In this document: one piece after another, positions 1 to 6,408 of the stretch
Layout of the letters: each line of letters begins with the position of its first letter
Position numbering within the stretch: position 1 is the stretch's first letter
Source: Candidatus Zixiibacteriota bacterium
GTDB lineage: Bacteria; Zixibacteria; MSB-5A5; JAUVRN01
DNA: 20,403 bases
Direction: 5' to 3'
Assembly (NCBI GenBank): GCA_030597645.1
Contig: JAUVRN010000003.1
Coordinates: 1 to 20,403 of the forward strand
Notes under the pieces: generated by a model
Database searches by the model: none
The model's input: the letters and a program-made list of their open reading frames with translations, nothing else
What the model was told of the DNA's origin: nothing
Position numbers and translations under genes: made by a program

Positions 1-205
1 CGAAGTCCCACGTGTTCTCCTTGACGAATATCTTGCCGCGACCCTTGTGGGCATCGAATTCCGGCTCCGCCGGGGCGGCGGACTTCTTGACCGCGTTCGG
101 GGCGGACTGCTTGGCGGTCGCCGGCTCAGGATCGGGATCCAGCGGCAGGGCCAGGCCGGCCCACATCAGGCAGGCTGTCGCGACGGATAACCATCTTGTT
201 TTCAT
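1..205 (-). CDS. Exported DUF1573-like protein (5' part only)
   Basis: Only the first 68 codons are inside the window; the gene runs off the left edge. It starts at the ATG on 205-203, with a GGAGAA sequence about 12 bases upstream. The protein opens with a signal peptide (MKTRWLSVATACLMWAGLAL) and then a Pro/Ala/Lys-rich linker of about 30 residues. It then reaches the segment IFVKENTWDF, which resembles the PWDFGEV start of the DUF1573 domain in the gene just upstream. The two genes are 24 bases apart and are probably co-transcribed tandem paralogs. DUF1573 proteins are exported, Ig-like-fold proteins of unknown function. Assigning the domain from this fragment is inference; the export signal is clear. 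Confidence 0.55.
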   Translation of the reverse strand, partial: MKTRWLSVATACLMWAGLALPLDPDPEPATAKQSAPNAVKKSAAPAEPEFDAHKGRGKIFVKENTWDF

Positions 206-229
206 AGACGCGTTCGATTCTCCGGGTAT

Positions 230-922
230 CTATTCGATGAGTCCGATGCCGGTCAAAGGCAGACTCATGCGTGAGGTCTCACGGCCCTCGATGTCAAATG
301 TGATCGATGATTCAAATTTACCGAGCGGGGGAACACCGTTGGTGCCGATCGGCAGGTGCAGGGTGTCCCCGGGATCCACGACCTTTTCGGTCCAGCCCGG
401 TTCGAGCCAGCCGGACGGATAGGCCGCCAGGCGCAGCCGGTAGGGCTCGTCACCCACGTTGGCCAGCATGATGGTGGACTGCCCGGATTTGTTGGGTACC
501 AGGCTGCCGAGATCGGTGGGTTCCTGTACCACCACGATCTGCGAGCGGGCTGTGGCCACGTTGGCGCGGAACGTGATCTTGGCCTGCGGGCTGTCCGGGT
601 CGTTGGAGAAGACCGTGACCGTCTTGTTGACTGCACCGGAGAATTTCTTGGAGTTGAACGTGACGTCGATCCAGATAGACTCGCCCGGTGCCACGACGTC
701 ACGCGTCAGTGGGGCCGTGGTACAGCCGCAAGAGGGCTTGACGCGGCTGATGAACAGCGTGTCGCGCCCGTCATTCACCACCTCGAACTGGTGCGACACC
801 TTCTCCTGCTGCAGGACCTCTCCGAAGTCCCACGGAGAGTTGGGGAGGCTGACTCTGGGCTGGGCCCAGGCCGATGCGCTCCAGGCCATGATGCCGAGCG
901 CCAGAATGATCCGTTTCGTCAT
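230..922 (-). CDS. Exported DUF1573 domain protein
   Basis: A 230-residue protein. The start is placed at the ATG on 922-920 because a signal peptide begins there (MTKRIILALGIMAWSASAWA, likely cut after residue 20) and TGAGGA lies just upstream; an open frame extends further upstream but looks non-coding. The mature part begins with PWDFGEV (30-36) and contains KPSCGCTT (62-69), the two-cysteine motif typical of DUF1573. The rest is beta-rich, consistent with two Ig-like/ASPM-SPD-2-Hydin-like domains. Such proteins occur widely in Bacteroidota and related phyla, and their role is unknown. Promoter-like hexamers upstream suggest it can be transcribed separately from the BMC genes. Confidence 0.8.
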   Translation of the reverse strand: MTKRIILALGIMAWSASAWAQPRVSLPNSPWDFGEVLQQEKVSHQFEVVNDGRDTLFISRVKPSCGCTTAPLTRDVVAPGESIWIDVTFNSKKFSGAVNKTVTVFSNDPDSPQAKITFRANVATARSQIVVVQEPTDLGSLVPNKSGQSTIMLANVGDEPYRLRLAAYPSGWLEPGWTEKVVDPGDTLHLPIGTNGVPPLGKFESSITFDIEGRETSRMSLPLTGIGLIE

Positions 923-1003
923 AGTCCTCAGAATGGTCGTAACTTCTCCCTTCGCTACACTGGACCCCCCCTCGTCGGGTAGCGTTAACCCGGCCCTGGA
1001 GAG

Positions 1004-1038
1004 TTTATACAACTAAACCCGAATACGCGTTCTGTCAA
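1004..1038 (-). promoter_or_regulatory. Possible promoter for the DUF1573 pair
   Basis: Reading the minus strand, a perfect TTGACA lies at 1038-1033 and a TATAAA at 1009-1004, upstream of the start at 922. The 23-base spacing is too long for a normal sigma-70 promoter, so one hexamer may be fortuitous or a different -10 may be used. The position between two genes and the A/T-rich patch support some promoter role. Confidence 0.3.
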
Positions 1039-1068
1039 GGATCTGTGCAGTGGCCATCCGGCCGGCCC

Positions 1069-1083
1069 GGGGCGCTAAGCCCC
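1069..1083 (-). terminator. Small hairpin just after the aldehyde dehydrogenase gene
   Basis: A 5-bp GC stem (GGGGC/GCCCC, 5-base loop) lies 2 bases beyond the stop codon of the aldehyde dehydrogenase. No T-tract follows, so it is at most a weak or Rho-assisted end, or an mRNA-stabilising hairpin. Confidence 0.25.
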
Positions 1084-1085
1084 TA

Positions 1086-2531
1086 TCAGACAATGCGAAA
1101 GTAGTCCACCAGGCTGCAGCGGCGGGGTCTGCTGAAGGTTCGGGCCCGGGTGCACCCCTCGCCGGTCGTACCGGCGATCGTCATGGTGGTGAAGCCTTCG
1201 CCGCCCATGCCCAGGCCGGCCACGTTGGGGCCGTTCTTGACGAAGATATTGCCGCGGCAAAGCCTTGCCATACGCGATAAATTGGGCAACGAGGTCGAGT
1301 GCATGATAAACGTGTGGCGGAATCGGTGTTCCGCCGTGACGGCGTGATCGATCGCTTCATCCACCGATCGGCAGCGGACCAGGGGCAGAGCCGGTGTGAG
1401 CTGCTCGGCCATCACCAGGGGATGATCCCACGCCGCTTCGAACACCAGCAGTTTCACGTCCGGGGGCGGTGTGATCTCTATCGCTTCCAGCAGACGCGCT
1501 GCGTCCTTGCCGGTCCACTCGCGGTTCATGGCCACGTGCCGGTGACCGCGACCCCTGGGGTCATCCTGGATCAGCAGCTTCACGAGGCGGTCGATTTCGA
1601 CGCCCTTGAGTTCGTAGGCACCCGCGGCGATCATCTGACGCTTGAGATCGCTGGCCACACGGTCCACGACGAAGAGTTCCTTTTCGTCGGTGCAGAGCAC
1701 GTTGTTGTCGAAACTCGCGCCGGTGACGATATCCCGGGCCGCCTTGCCGATCAGGGCGGTCTCGTCGACGACCACCGGCGGATTGCCCGGGCCGGCGCAG
1801 ATGGCACGGGTACCGGACACCATGGCCAGCTTCACCACCGCCATGCCGCCGGTGACCACAAGCAGATCGATGCCCCGGTGTTTCATGAGTGCCTGGGCGA
1901 TCTCCTGGGTTGGCTCGGCCAGGATAGTGAGGCAGCCCCGCGGACCGCCGGCGGCCGCGATGGCATCCGCCAGCAGCGTGGCCGCCTTGGCGCACACCGC
2001 CTTCGCAGCCGGGTGAGGGCAGAACACCACGGTGTTACCTGCGGAGAGCAGGCTGATGGCGTTGTTGATGATGGTCGAAGGCGGATTGGTGGAGGGTGTG
2101 ATGACGCCTGCCACACCGAAGGGGGCAGGTTCCTCGATCGTGAGGCCGTGATCGCCTGAGAACGCTCCGGGAGACAGATCCTCCGGCCCCGGTGTCCTGG
2201 CGGCCACCAGCAGGATCTTGTTCATCTTGTCGGGCATCCGCCCGAAGCCCGTTTCCTCTACCGCCATACGTCCCAGCAGCTCGGCGTGGTCGCGGGCCGC
2301 CTGTCGCATGGCCGCCACCATTCGAAAGCGCAGATCGAGCCCGCCGTCGAGCAGGGGCTTTTGTGCGCGATCGGCCTGCGCGATAGCCGCGTCGAGATCC
2401 GCGTACACGACGCCGTCTTTGCCGTGCTCCGTGGACGTAGAAACAGCGGGTGCCGGCTCGGTAGAGGCGTACCCGATGCGGTCGAGTACGTCACGGACGA
2501 TGCGGTCTAATTCCTGGTCCTGCAGAGGCAT
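1086..2531 (-). CDS. BMC-type CoA-acylating aldehyde dehydrogenase (EutE/PduP family)
   Basis: A 481-residue enzyme that oxidises an aldehyde (acetaldehyde or propionaldehyde) with NAD and CoA to the acyl-CoA. The ATG at 2531 is chosen over an upstream TTG in frame, because it gives the family-type N-terminus. Residues 5-20 form an amphipathic helix (hydrophobics at 8, 11, 12, 15, 16, 19), followed by an Ala/Ser/Thr/Pro linker: the layout of a BMC encapsulation peptide. The catalytic Cys is C280 in FDNNVLCTDEKE. The C-terminal NGPNVAGLGMGGEGFTTMTI and TGEGCTRAR motifs match PduP/EutE. Length is close to the usual 465-ish plus the extension. It lies downstream of the BMC shell gene on the same strand. 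Substrate cannot be told from sequence alone; 1,2-propanediol- or ethanolamine-type chemistry is possible. Confidence 0.88.
   Translation of the reverse strand: MPLQDQELDRIVRDVLDRIGYASTEPAPAVSTSTEHGKDGVVYADLDAAIAQADRAQKPLLDGGLDLRFRMVAAMRQAARDHAELLGRMAVEETGFGRMPDKMNKILLVAARTPGPEDLSPGAFSGDHGLTIEEPAPFGVAGVITPSTNPPSTIINNAISLLSAGNTVVFCPHPAAKAVCAKAATLLADAIAAAGGPRGCLTILAEPTQEIAQALMKHRGIDLLVVTGGMAVVKLAMVSGTRAICAGPGNPPVVVDETALIGKAARDIVTGASFDNNVLCTDEKELFVVDRVASDLKRQMIAAGAYELKGVEIDRLVKLLIQDDPRGRGHRHVAMNREWTGKDAARLLEAIEITPPPDVKLLVFEAAWDHPLVMAEQLTPALPLVRCRSVDEAIDHAVTAEHRFRHTFIMHSTSLPNLSRMARLCRGNIFVKNGPNVAGLGMGGEGFTTMTIAGTTGEGCTRARTFSRPRRCSLVDYFRIV
2472..2519 (-). other. Candidate BMC encapsulation peptide in the aldehyde dehydrogenase
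   Basis: Encodes residues 5-20 (DQELDRIVRDVLDRIG). With L8, I11, V12, V15, L16 and I19 on one face, it forms an ideal amphipathic helix, tied to the catalytic domain by a flexible linker (about 21-40). Known encapsulation peptides of PduP and related BMC enzymes have this size, pattern and place. Function is inferred from pattern only. Confidence 0.6.
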
Positions 2532-2606
2532 GTAGCACCACGTGCGTCCCCGGTCGGGACGCACCAAGACAACAGGGGCATTGTCACGCCGCCCCTAAGC
2601 TCTTCC

Positions 2607-2891
2607 TTACGATTCGTCCGGGAGATTGGTCGGGAAGATCTCGTGCACGTTTGAGTGTGGTCTGGGGATGACGTGCACGGTGACCAGTTCGCCGATCTTT
2701 TGTGCAGCTGCGGCGCCCGCATCCGTGGCTGCTTTGCAGGCGGCGACGTCGCCGCGTATCATTGCGGTTACAAACCCGACGCCGATTTTTTCATAACCGA
2801 CCAGGGTAACCTTGGCAGCCTTGACCATGGCGTCCGACGCCTCGATCAAAGCGACCAGGCCCTTGGTTTCAATCATGCCCAACGCTTCCAT
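2607..2891 (-). CDS. BMC-domain hexameric shell protein (EutM/PduA type)
   Basis: A 94-residue single-BMC-domain protein that should form hexameric tiles of a microcompartment shell. The sequence begins MEALGMIETKGLVALIEASD and has GDVAACKAATDAGAAAA (47-63) and VHVIPRPH (72-79), all hallmarks of EutM/PduA. Start choice: the ATG at 2891 gives the standard EutM N-terminus and stands 7 bases from a strong AGGAAGG ribosome site, whereas an in-frame ATG at 2897 would abut that site. The pore loop reads KIGVG (35-39), with Val where PduA has Ser (KIGSG). No pentamer or BMC-T gene is present in the window, so a full shell would need genes elsewhere. The aldehyde dehydrogenase follows after 75 bases. 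Confidence 0.93.
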   Translation of the reverse strand: MEALGMIETKGLVALIEASDAMVKAAKVTLVGYEKIGVGFVTAMIRGDVAACKAATDAGAAAAQKIGELVTVHVIPRPHSNVHEIFPTNLPDES

Positions 2892-2898
2892 GGACATC

Positions 2899-2905
2899 CC
2901 TTCCT
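2899..2905 (-). promoter_or_regulatory. Strong ribosome binding site of the BMC shell gene
   Basis: AGGAAGG on the minus strand, 7 bases from the ATG at 2891. It decides between the two nearby in-frame ATGs. Just upstream in the mRNA, TGTGGG/CCCACA (2911-2916 with 2923-2928) can form a 6-bp stem. Confidence 0.7.
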
Positions 2906-2933
2906 GGTAGTGTGGGTACCCCCCCACAAGTGG

Positions 2934-2971
2934 TTGGCGCCAAAGTGCATCCGCCCGCCGGAGGGTGTCAA
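2934..2971 (-). promoter_or_regulatory. Candidate promoter and operator of the BMC operon
   Basis: On the minus strand a perfect TTGACA lies at 2971-2966. A perfect 10-bp palindrome TTGGCGCCAA (2934-2943) sits where the -10/start region would be. No good -10 hexamer is seen at 16-18 bases, so an activator-dependent promoter or another sigma factor is possible. The palindrome is a candidate repressor or activator site. Confidence 0.35.
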
Positions 2972-3037
2972 CCCCCTTTTTTGACGGGGCCAGCCTCGAT
3001 GTTCCAGGCCCTCACGGTGGAGACCGCCTTCGTGTCG

Positions 3038-3139
3038 CGCGATAGCAGGTCATCTGCGGCCGGGGCCCGGACCCCTCCCACAAAGACCTTGCCGAAACGA
3101 GAGCATCTCGCATATTGTGGCATCAGACCTGCTATCGCG
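3038..3139. repeat. Perfect 14-bp inverted repeat bracketing a promoter
   Basis: CGCGATAGCAGGTC at 3038-3051 and its exact reverse complement at 3126-3139 are separated by 74 bases in the region between the divergent BMC and dockerin-protein genes. The enclosed segment holds the best rightward promoter candidate (3089-3118). The right arm begins about where transcription would start. It could be a paired operator (looping) or the ends of an invertible segment; no recombinase gene is in the window. Confidence 0.6.
3089..3118 (+). promoter_or_regulatory. Candidate promoter of the first dockerin-like protein
   Basis: TTGCCG (3089-3094), 18 bases, TATTGT (3113-3118). Each hexamer matches the sigma-70 consensus at 4 of 6 positions. 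The spacer contains a CGAGA-GCA-TCTCG hairpin/palindrome (3098-3110). The expected start near 3125 leaves a leader of about 35 bases. Confidence 0.4.
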
Positions 3140-3159
3140 ATTTCACAACAGGAGCCCAC

Positions 3160-3795
3160 ATGAAACGTCTGACTTTGCTTTATGCACCGGTATTGATGTT
3201 GGTGTTCAGCGGCCTGGTGCTGACGGGCGCCTCCGCCACCCAGAAGAGTGCCACGGCTACGGACGAGTCAGGGCAGGCCTTCCGGCGCAACACCTCACAG
3301 CCTGATCTGGCACCTCCCATAGGCCCCGAAGTCGACGACGTCGAGGTCGCGGAGACCGCCGGTTCGGCGGCGGCATTCCAGCTCGACTGGTATTCGATCA
3401 ACAGCGGCGGTGCCATCGAAGCCTCCTCCACCAACTACAAGATGGGCCTGTCGATCGGTCAATCGGTGGCGGGCGAGGCGAGTTCGGCCAACTATACGGT
3501 CGGAGTCGGGTTCTGGTACGGCACGGGTAGTTCGCTTCCCCCGGAGTGCCTGATCGTCGTAGCCGGCGATGTGGACGTATCCACCAGCATCACCTCGGCG
3601 GACATCATCTACCTGGTCAATTTCGTCTTCAAAGGTGGTGCGGTGCCTTTGCCTTGCGAGGCCAACGGTGATGTCAACTGCAGTGGCAGCGTAACATCGG
3701 GCGACATTATATACCTGGTCAATTTCGTATTCAAGGGCGACGTGGCGCCATGCGACATCTGCAACGAACCCGGCGCGCAGGAGTGTACCCCGTAG
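3160..3795 (+). CDS. Secreted protein with two dockerin-like calcium repeats
   Basis: A 211-residue protein starting at the ATG on 3160, preceded by AGGAG at 3150-3154. It has a signal peptide (about 1-26), a low-complexity linker to about 70, and a beta module at 74-121 (FQLDWYSINSGG ... TNYKMGLSIGQSVAGEASSANYTVGVGFWYG). Two repeats follow at 136-160 and 170-194, each with an EF-hand-type loop followed by an IIYLVNFVFK helix. Likely calcium ligands are D137, D139, S141, D148 and D171, N173, S175, D182. This is the layout of type I dockerins, which in cellulosomes bind cohesins; in FCB-type genomes such repeats also end many cohesin-independent exported proteins. Six cysteines lie around the repeats. 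A paralog is at 5680. Partner and role are unknown. Confidence 0.85.
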   Translation: MKRLTLLYAPVLMLVFSGLVLTGASATQKSATATDESGQAFRRNTSQPDLAPPIGPEVDDVEVAETAGSAAAFQLDWYSINSGGAIEASSTNYKMGLSIGQSVAGEASSANYTVGVGFWYGTGSSLPPECLIVVAGDVDVSTSITSADIIYLVNFVFKGGAVPLPCEANGDVNCSGSVTSGDIIYLVNFVFKGDVAPCDICNEPGAQECTP

Positions 3796-3823
3796 TCGGG
3801 TGCGCACAGCATAACGTACAAAC

Positions 3824-3848
3824 GGGCGGCCTTCGGGTCGCCCTTTTT
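3824..3848 (+). terminator. Rho-independent terminator with UUCG loop
   Basis: An 8-bp stem GGGCGGCC/GGTCGCCC (one G-U pair) closes a TTCG tetraloop and is followed by TTTTT (3844-3848). It lies 28 bases after the stop codon of the first dockerin-like gene. Confidence 0.9.
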
Positions 3849-3850
3849 GC

Positions 3851-3878
3851 TTGACGCCATAGGCTTACCCGATACCTT
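3851..3878 (+). promoter_or_regulatory. Weak promoter candidate and long leader of the surface-protein gene
   Basis: TTGACG (3851-3856), 16 bases, TACCTT (3873-3878; 3 of 6). If used, the leader to the ATG at 4077 would be about 190 bases. The leader holds GACTCC twice (3905-3918 area) and a G-rich stretch (3973-4012) with a GCAGG/CCTGC stem. Otherwise 3849-4076 shows no gene. Confidence 0.25.
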
Positions 3879-4076
3879 CCCCTCACTCTGCAAATCTGAT
3901 TAGACTCCGACCGGACTCCATTCGTGCTGGCTTCAGGGAAATGGCAGCAACCGCAGAAGGATGTGGCTGCCGGGGGGGGCCTTGTGTGTGCAGGTGGGGG
4001 CCTGCGCCCGGCCAAGGCATGGAAGCGGTGAGCCGCCGCGCGCGTCGCTTCCCAACCCAAGCGAAGGAGTCTGCCG

Positions 4077-5687
4077 ATGCGAACAGTGCTCACGCTCGTC
4101 ATCTTCATGGTTCGGGTGGCGGCATTCGCCGCGCCTGTGACCCGGGCCGACGTGCCCGAAAGCATGAACGTCCAGGGTCGACTTACGGATGCCGCTGGTG
4201 ATCCGGCTAGCCCCGGACTGAAGAACTTTACCTTCAGGATCTTCAATCAGCAGGTGGGTGGTACCGAGATCTGGCCCGGGGGAGCCGGGGAGCTGCAGAC
4301 GCTCGCAACAGATGCGGCTGGTCTGTGGAATGCCAACTTAGGTGTGCTCATCGCGCTGCCCCCGCCCGTGTTCCAGGATAGCAGTCGCTGGTTGCAGGTA
4401 ACTGTGGATGACGGGGTGAATCCCGCGGAAACGCTGCCGCGAATCAAGCTGAACACCAACCCCTACAGCTTTCGGGCTGCCTCCGCGCAGGATGCCGATG
4501 CGCTGGGTGGTTTGGCGGCCACGGATCTGCAGAACATGTTCGTCGATGAGTCTGGTGACGTGATGAGCGGGGCTTTATCCCTGGACGACGGCACGCCCGC
4601 CATTACGCTGGACCTCAGTACGAGTGCCTTTCTCGGGTATCGCGACGACGGTACACTCAACACGCGCCTGGGCAGCAATTCCCCGTCCTCCTTCCTTCAG
4701 TTGTATGGTGCTAACGTCGAGCGTGTTTTTCTGAACGGCGGGAGTAGCTACGGCTTCCTCGGTCTGGCGGACGGCGATGGGGACCGAACGATTGCCTTGC
4801 GAGCAAACACGACGACAGGTGGCACGATCAACATCCAACAGGAGGACGATTCACCAGGTATCTACCTGCGGGGCGGCAGTACCAGCAACGGTGCTACTCT
4901 GCAGATGTACAGTGCGGGTGGTACCCAGACGATTGCCCTCGATGCGGATTTGACCGGTAACGCTGCGGCCGTGCTTCCTGCCGGTTCGATCTATGACGCC
5001 GAAATTCTCGATGAACCGGGAGTCGCGCAAGCGCTTCCCTCATCGGCCTCTCTCACTACTAACGGAACCGTAGTGAATGTCGGAGCTCGAACTATCAGCT
5101 GCCCGACCAGCGGCTACGTCGTGGTCTGGGCCACGGCACAAGTCAACGTCAGTCACACGTCAGGCGGGGGACAGTCGACCATTGATTTCGGTGTGTCCAA
5201 TAGTTCGACGACCTTCCCGTCGGACCAGGACAAGGACATGGGGGTGCCCACCGGGGCTCCGTCCGGCACGTATTATCTGCTCGGATCTGCACAGAAGATC
5301 TTTTCGGTAGGCTCCGGAAACCGCACCTTCTACCTGCTCGCGCGCAAGAATAGCGGAAACACCCACACTGTTTCCGCGTCCACGTTGTCTCTCCTTTTCG
5401 TGCCCACTTCCTATGGCACGGTGTCCGCTGTCGTGGCAGCGAGCCAGGCCGGCGAATTCGAGAATGCGAAGGAGCGGATCGTGACTCAGCCCGATGGGGA
5501 AGGCCAGACCACGCGGGAGACCGTCTACGAAGTCGATCTTCGCGATCTGGAACTGCGCGCCGCTCGTGCCGAGGCGGAGGCCGAACGAGCGCGATGCGAG
5601 CTGAGAGAGGCGGAACTGGCTGCAGAGCGGTCGCAGGGCGACAACATGGGCAACTCGACGCCTTCGGAGACGGGTCACTATGAGTAG
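4077..5687 (+). CDS. Secreted surface protein with C-terminal coiled coil
   Basis: A 536-residue exported protein. The ATG at 4077 has AAGGAG about 8 bases upstream and opens a signal peptide (about 1-24). Residues 30-65 carry the MNVQGRLTDAAGDPA ... FRIFN ... GGTEIW module seen at the start of many secreted proteins of FCB candidate phyla. A module ending at about 134 (NTNPYSFRAASAQDADALGG) follows. The middle (about 160-330) is rich in Gly/Ser/Thr/Asp with loose repeats, such as FLGYRDDG, FLNGGSS and IYLRGGSTSNG, suggesting a beta-helix or fibre shaft. A beta-rich domain follows (about 340-460). Residues 488-520 form a Glu/Ala/Arg coiled coil. There is no peptidase or lytic motif. Its last codons overlap the next gene by 8 bases. 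A structural or adhesive role is inferred. Confidence 0.75.
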   Translation: MRTVLTLVIFMVRVAAFAAPVTRADVPESMNVQGRLTDAAGDPASPGLKNFTFRIFNQQVGGTEIWPGGAGELQTLATDAAGLWNANLGVLIALPPPVFQDSSRWLQVTVDDGVNPAETLPRIKLNTNPYSFRAASAQDADALGGLAATDLQNMFVDESGDVMSGALSLDDGTPAITLDLSTSAFLGYRDDGTLNTRLGSNSPSSFLQLYGANVERVFLNGGSSYGFLGLADGDGDRTIALRANTTTGGTINIQQEDDSPGIYLRGGSTSNGATLQMYSAGGTQTIALDADLTGNAAAVLPAGSIYDAEILDEPGVAQALPSSASLTTNGTVVNVGARTISCPTSGYVVVWATAQVNVSHTSGGGQSTIDFGVSNSSTTFPSDQDKDMGVPTGAPSGTYYLLGSAQKIFSVGSGNRTFYLLARKNSGNTHTVSASTLSLLFVPTSYGTVSAVVAASQAGEFENAKERIVTQPDGEGQTTRETVYEVDLRDLELRAARAEAEAERARCELREAELAAERSQGDNMGNSTPSETGHYE

Positions 5688-6306
5688 CGCTCACAAATGT
5701 GTTGCCGTGGGAGCGTCTGTGCTGGTCATGGTGTTCGCTTCGGCACTGGCCGTGGCCAAACACAGTGATCCCGGTCCAATCGAACGAAACCCTGGCGAAG
5801 TCGGCGAGCAAGAAATCACATCGTCTCCCGTGACGGCACCGGCCGTCACGCGTGAACTCCCAAAGGCGGCGTCGACTCCGCCAGTTCAGGCATCGGCGCC
5901 CAATTATCACCTGGACTGGTGGTCGGTGAACAGTGGTGGCGTGACCAGGGTCGCGGGAGCGAACTACGGACTCGGTGTGTCAGTCGGGCAGGCCGCGACC
6001 GGCTACGTGTCCGGCACCTACTACAACCTGGGCTTCGGGTTCTGGTACGGCGCCGTGGCAAGGTGTCCGATGACGCTATTCGGAGACGTGGATGCAAGTG
6101 CCTCCATATCACCGGCAGACATCATCTACATCGTGAACTTTATCTTCAAGGCCGGACCGGATCCATTGCCGTGCATTGCCGCCGCGGACGTGGACTGCAG
6201 CGGTGGGATGTCGTCGGCGGATATCATCCACATGGTAAACTACATATTCAAGGCAGGTCCGCCGCCATGTAACACCTGTACCAGTTCACTGGCGGGCGAT
6301 TGCTAG
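5680..6306 (+). CDS. Secreted protein with two dockerin-like repeats (paralog of the gene at 3160)
   Basis: A 208-residue exported protein with the same architecture as the gene at 3160. It has a signal peptide (about 1-26), a Pro/Ala/Thr linker, and a beta module at 76-124 (YHLDWWSVNSGG ... GLGVSVGQAATG ... YNLGFGFWYG). Two EF-hand-type repeats follow, at about 135-159 (D136, D138, S140, D147) and 169-193 (D170, D172, S174, D181), each ending in an IVNFIFKAGP-like helix, then a Cys-rich tail. The ATG overlaps the stop of the coiled-coil protein (ATGAGTAG), so translation is probably coupled and the two proteins are likely made together. The likely function is an exported, calcium-stabilised docking or cell-surface protein. 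Confidence 0.85.
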   Translation: MSSAHKCVAVGASVLVMVFASALAVAKHSDPGPIERNPGEVGEQEITSSPVTAPAVTRELPKAASTPPVQASAPNYHLDWWSVNSGGVTRVAGANYGLGVSVGQAATGYVSGTYYNLGFGFWYGAVARCPMTLFGDVDASASISPADIIYIVNFIFKAGPDPLPCIAAADVDCSGGMSSADIIHMVNYIFKAGPPPCNTCTSSLAGDC

Positions 6307-6330
6307 CCTGGTTCAAACGAACGCGGAAAA

Positions 6331-6354
6331 GGGCGTCCTTCGGGGCGCCCTTTT
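6331..6354 (+). terminator. Rho-independent terminator with UUCG loop
   Basis: An 8-bp stem GGGCGTCC/GGGCGCCC (one U-G pair) with TTCG loop, then TTTT and a pyrimidine run; AAAA precedes it, so it may also work leftwards. It begins 24 bases after the second dockerin-like gene and is nearly the same design as the terminator at 3824-3848. Confidence 0.9.
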
Positions 6355-6372
6355 CTCTTCGTCCGCATCCCA

Positions 6373-6402
6373 TTGACCGATGAACGGCGGGCAGCGTATA
6401 GA
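6373..6402 (+). promoter_or_regulatory. Promoter placing transcription start at the ATG (leaderless)
   Basis: TTGACC (6373-6378), 18 bases, TATAGA (6397-6402). The ATG of the VOC gene is at 6409, six bases beyond the -10, so the expected start of transcription coincides with the A of the ATG. There is no Shine-Dalgarno sequence before this ATG. Confidence 0.6.
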
Positions 6403-6408
6403 TCGTGC

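Noticed and set aside
2949..2971. Sigma-54 promoter upstream of the BMC genes
   Set aside because: TTGACACCC superficially resembles a -24 box, but no GC of a -12 element is found at the fixed spacing.
3590..3740. CRISPR-like or tandem DNA repeat
   Set aside because: The repeated DNA encodes the two dockerin-like calcium loops and is explained by protein repeats.
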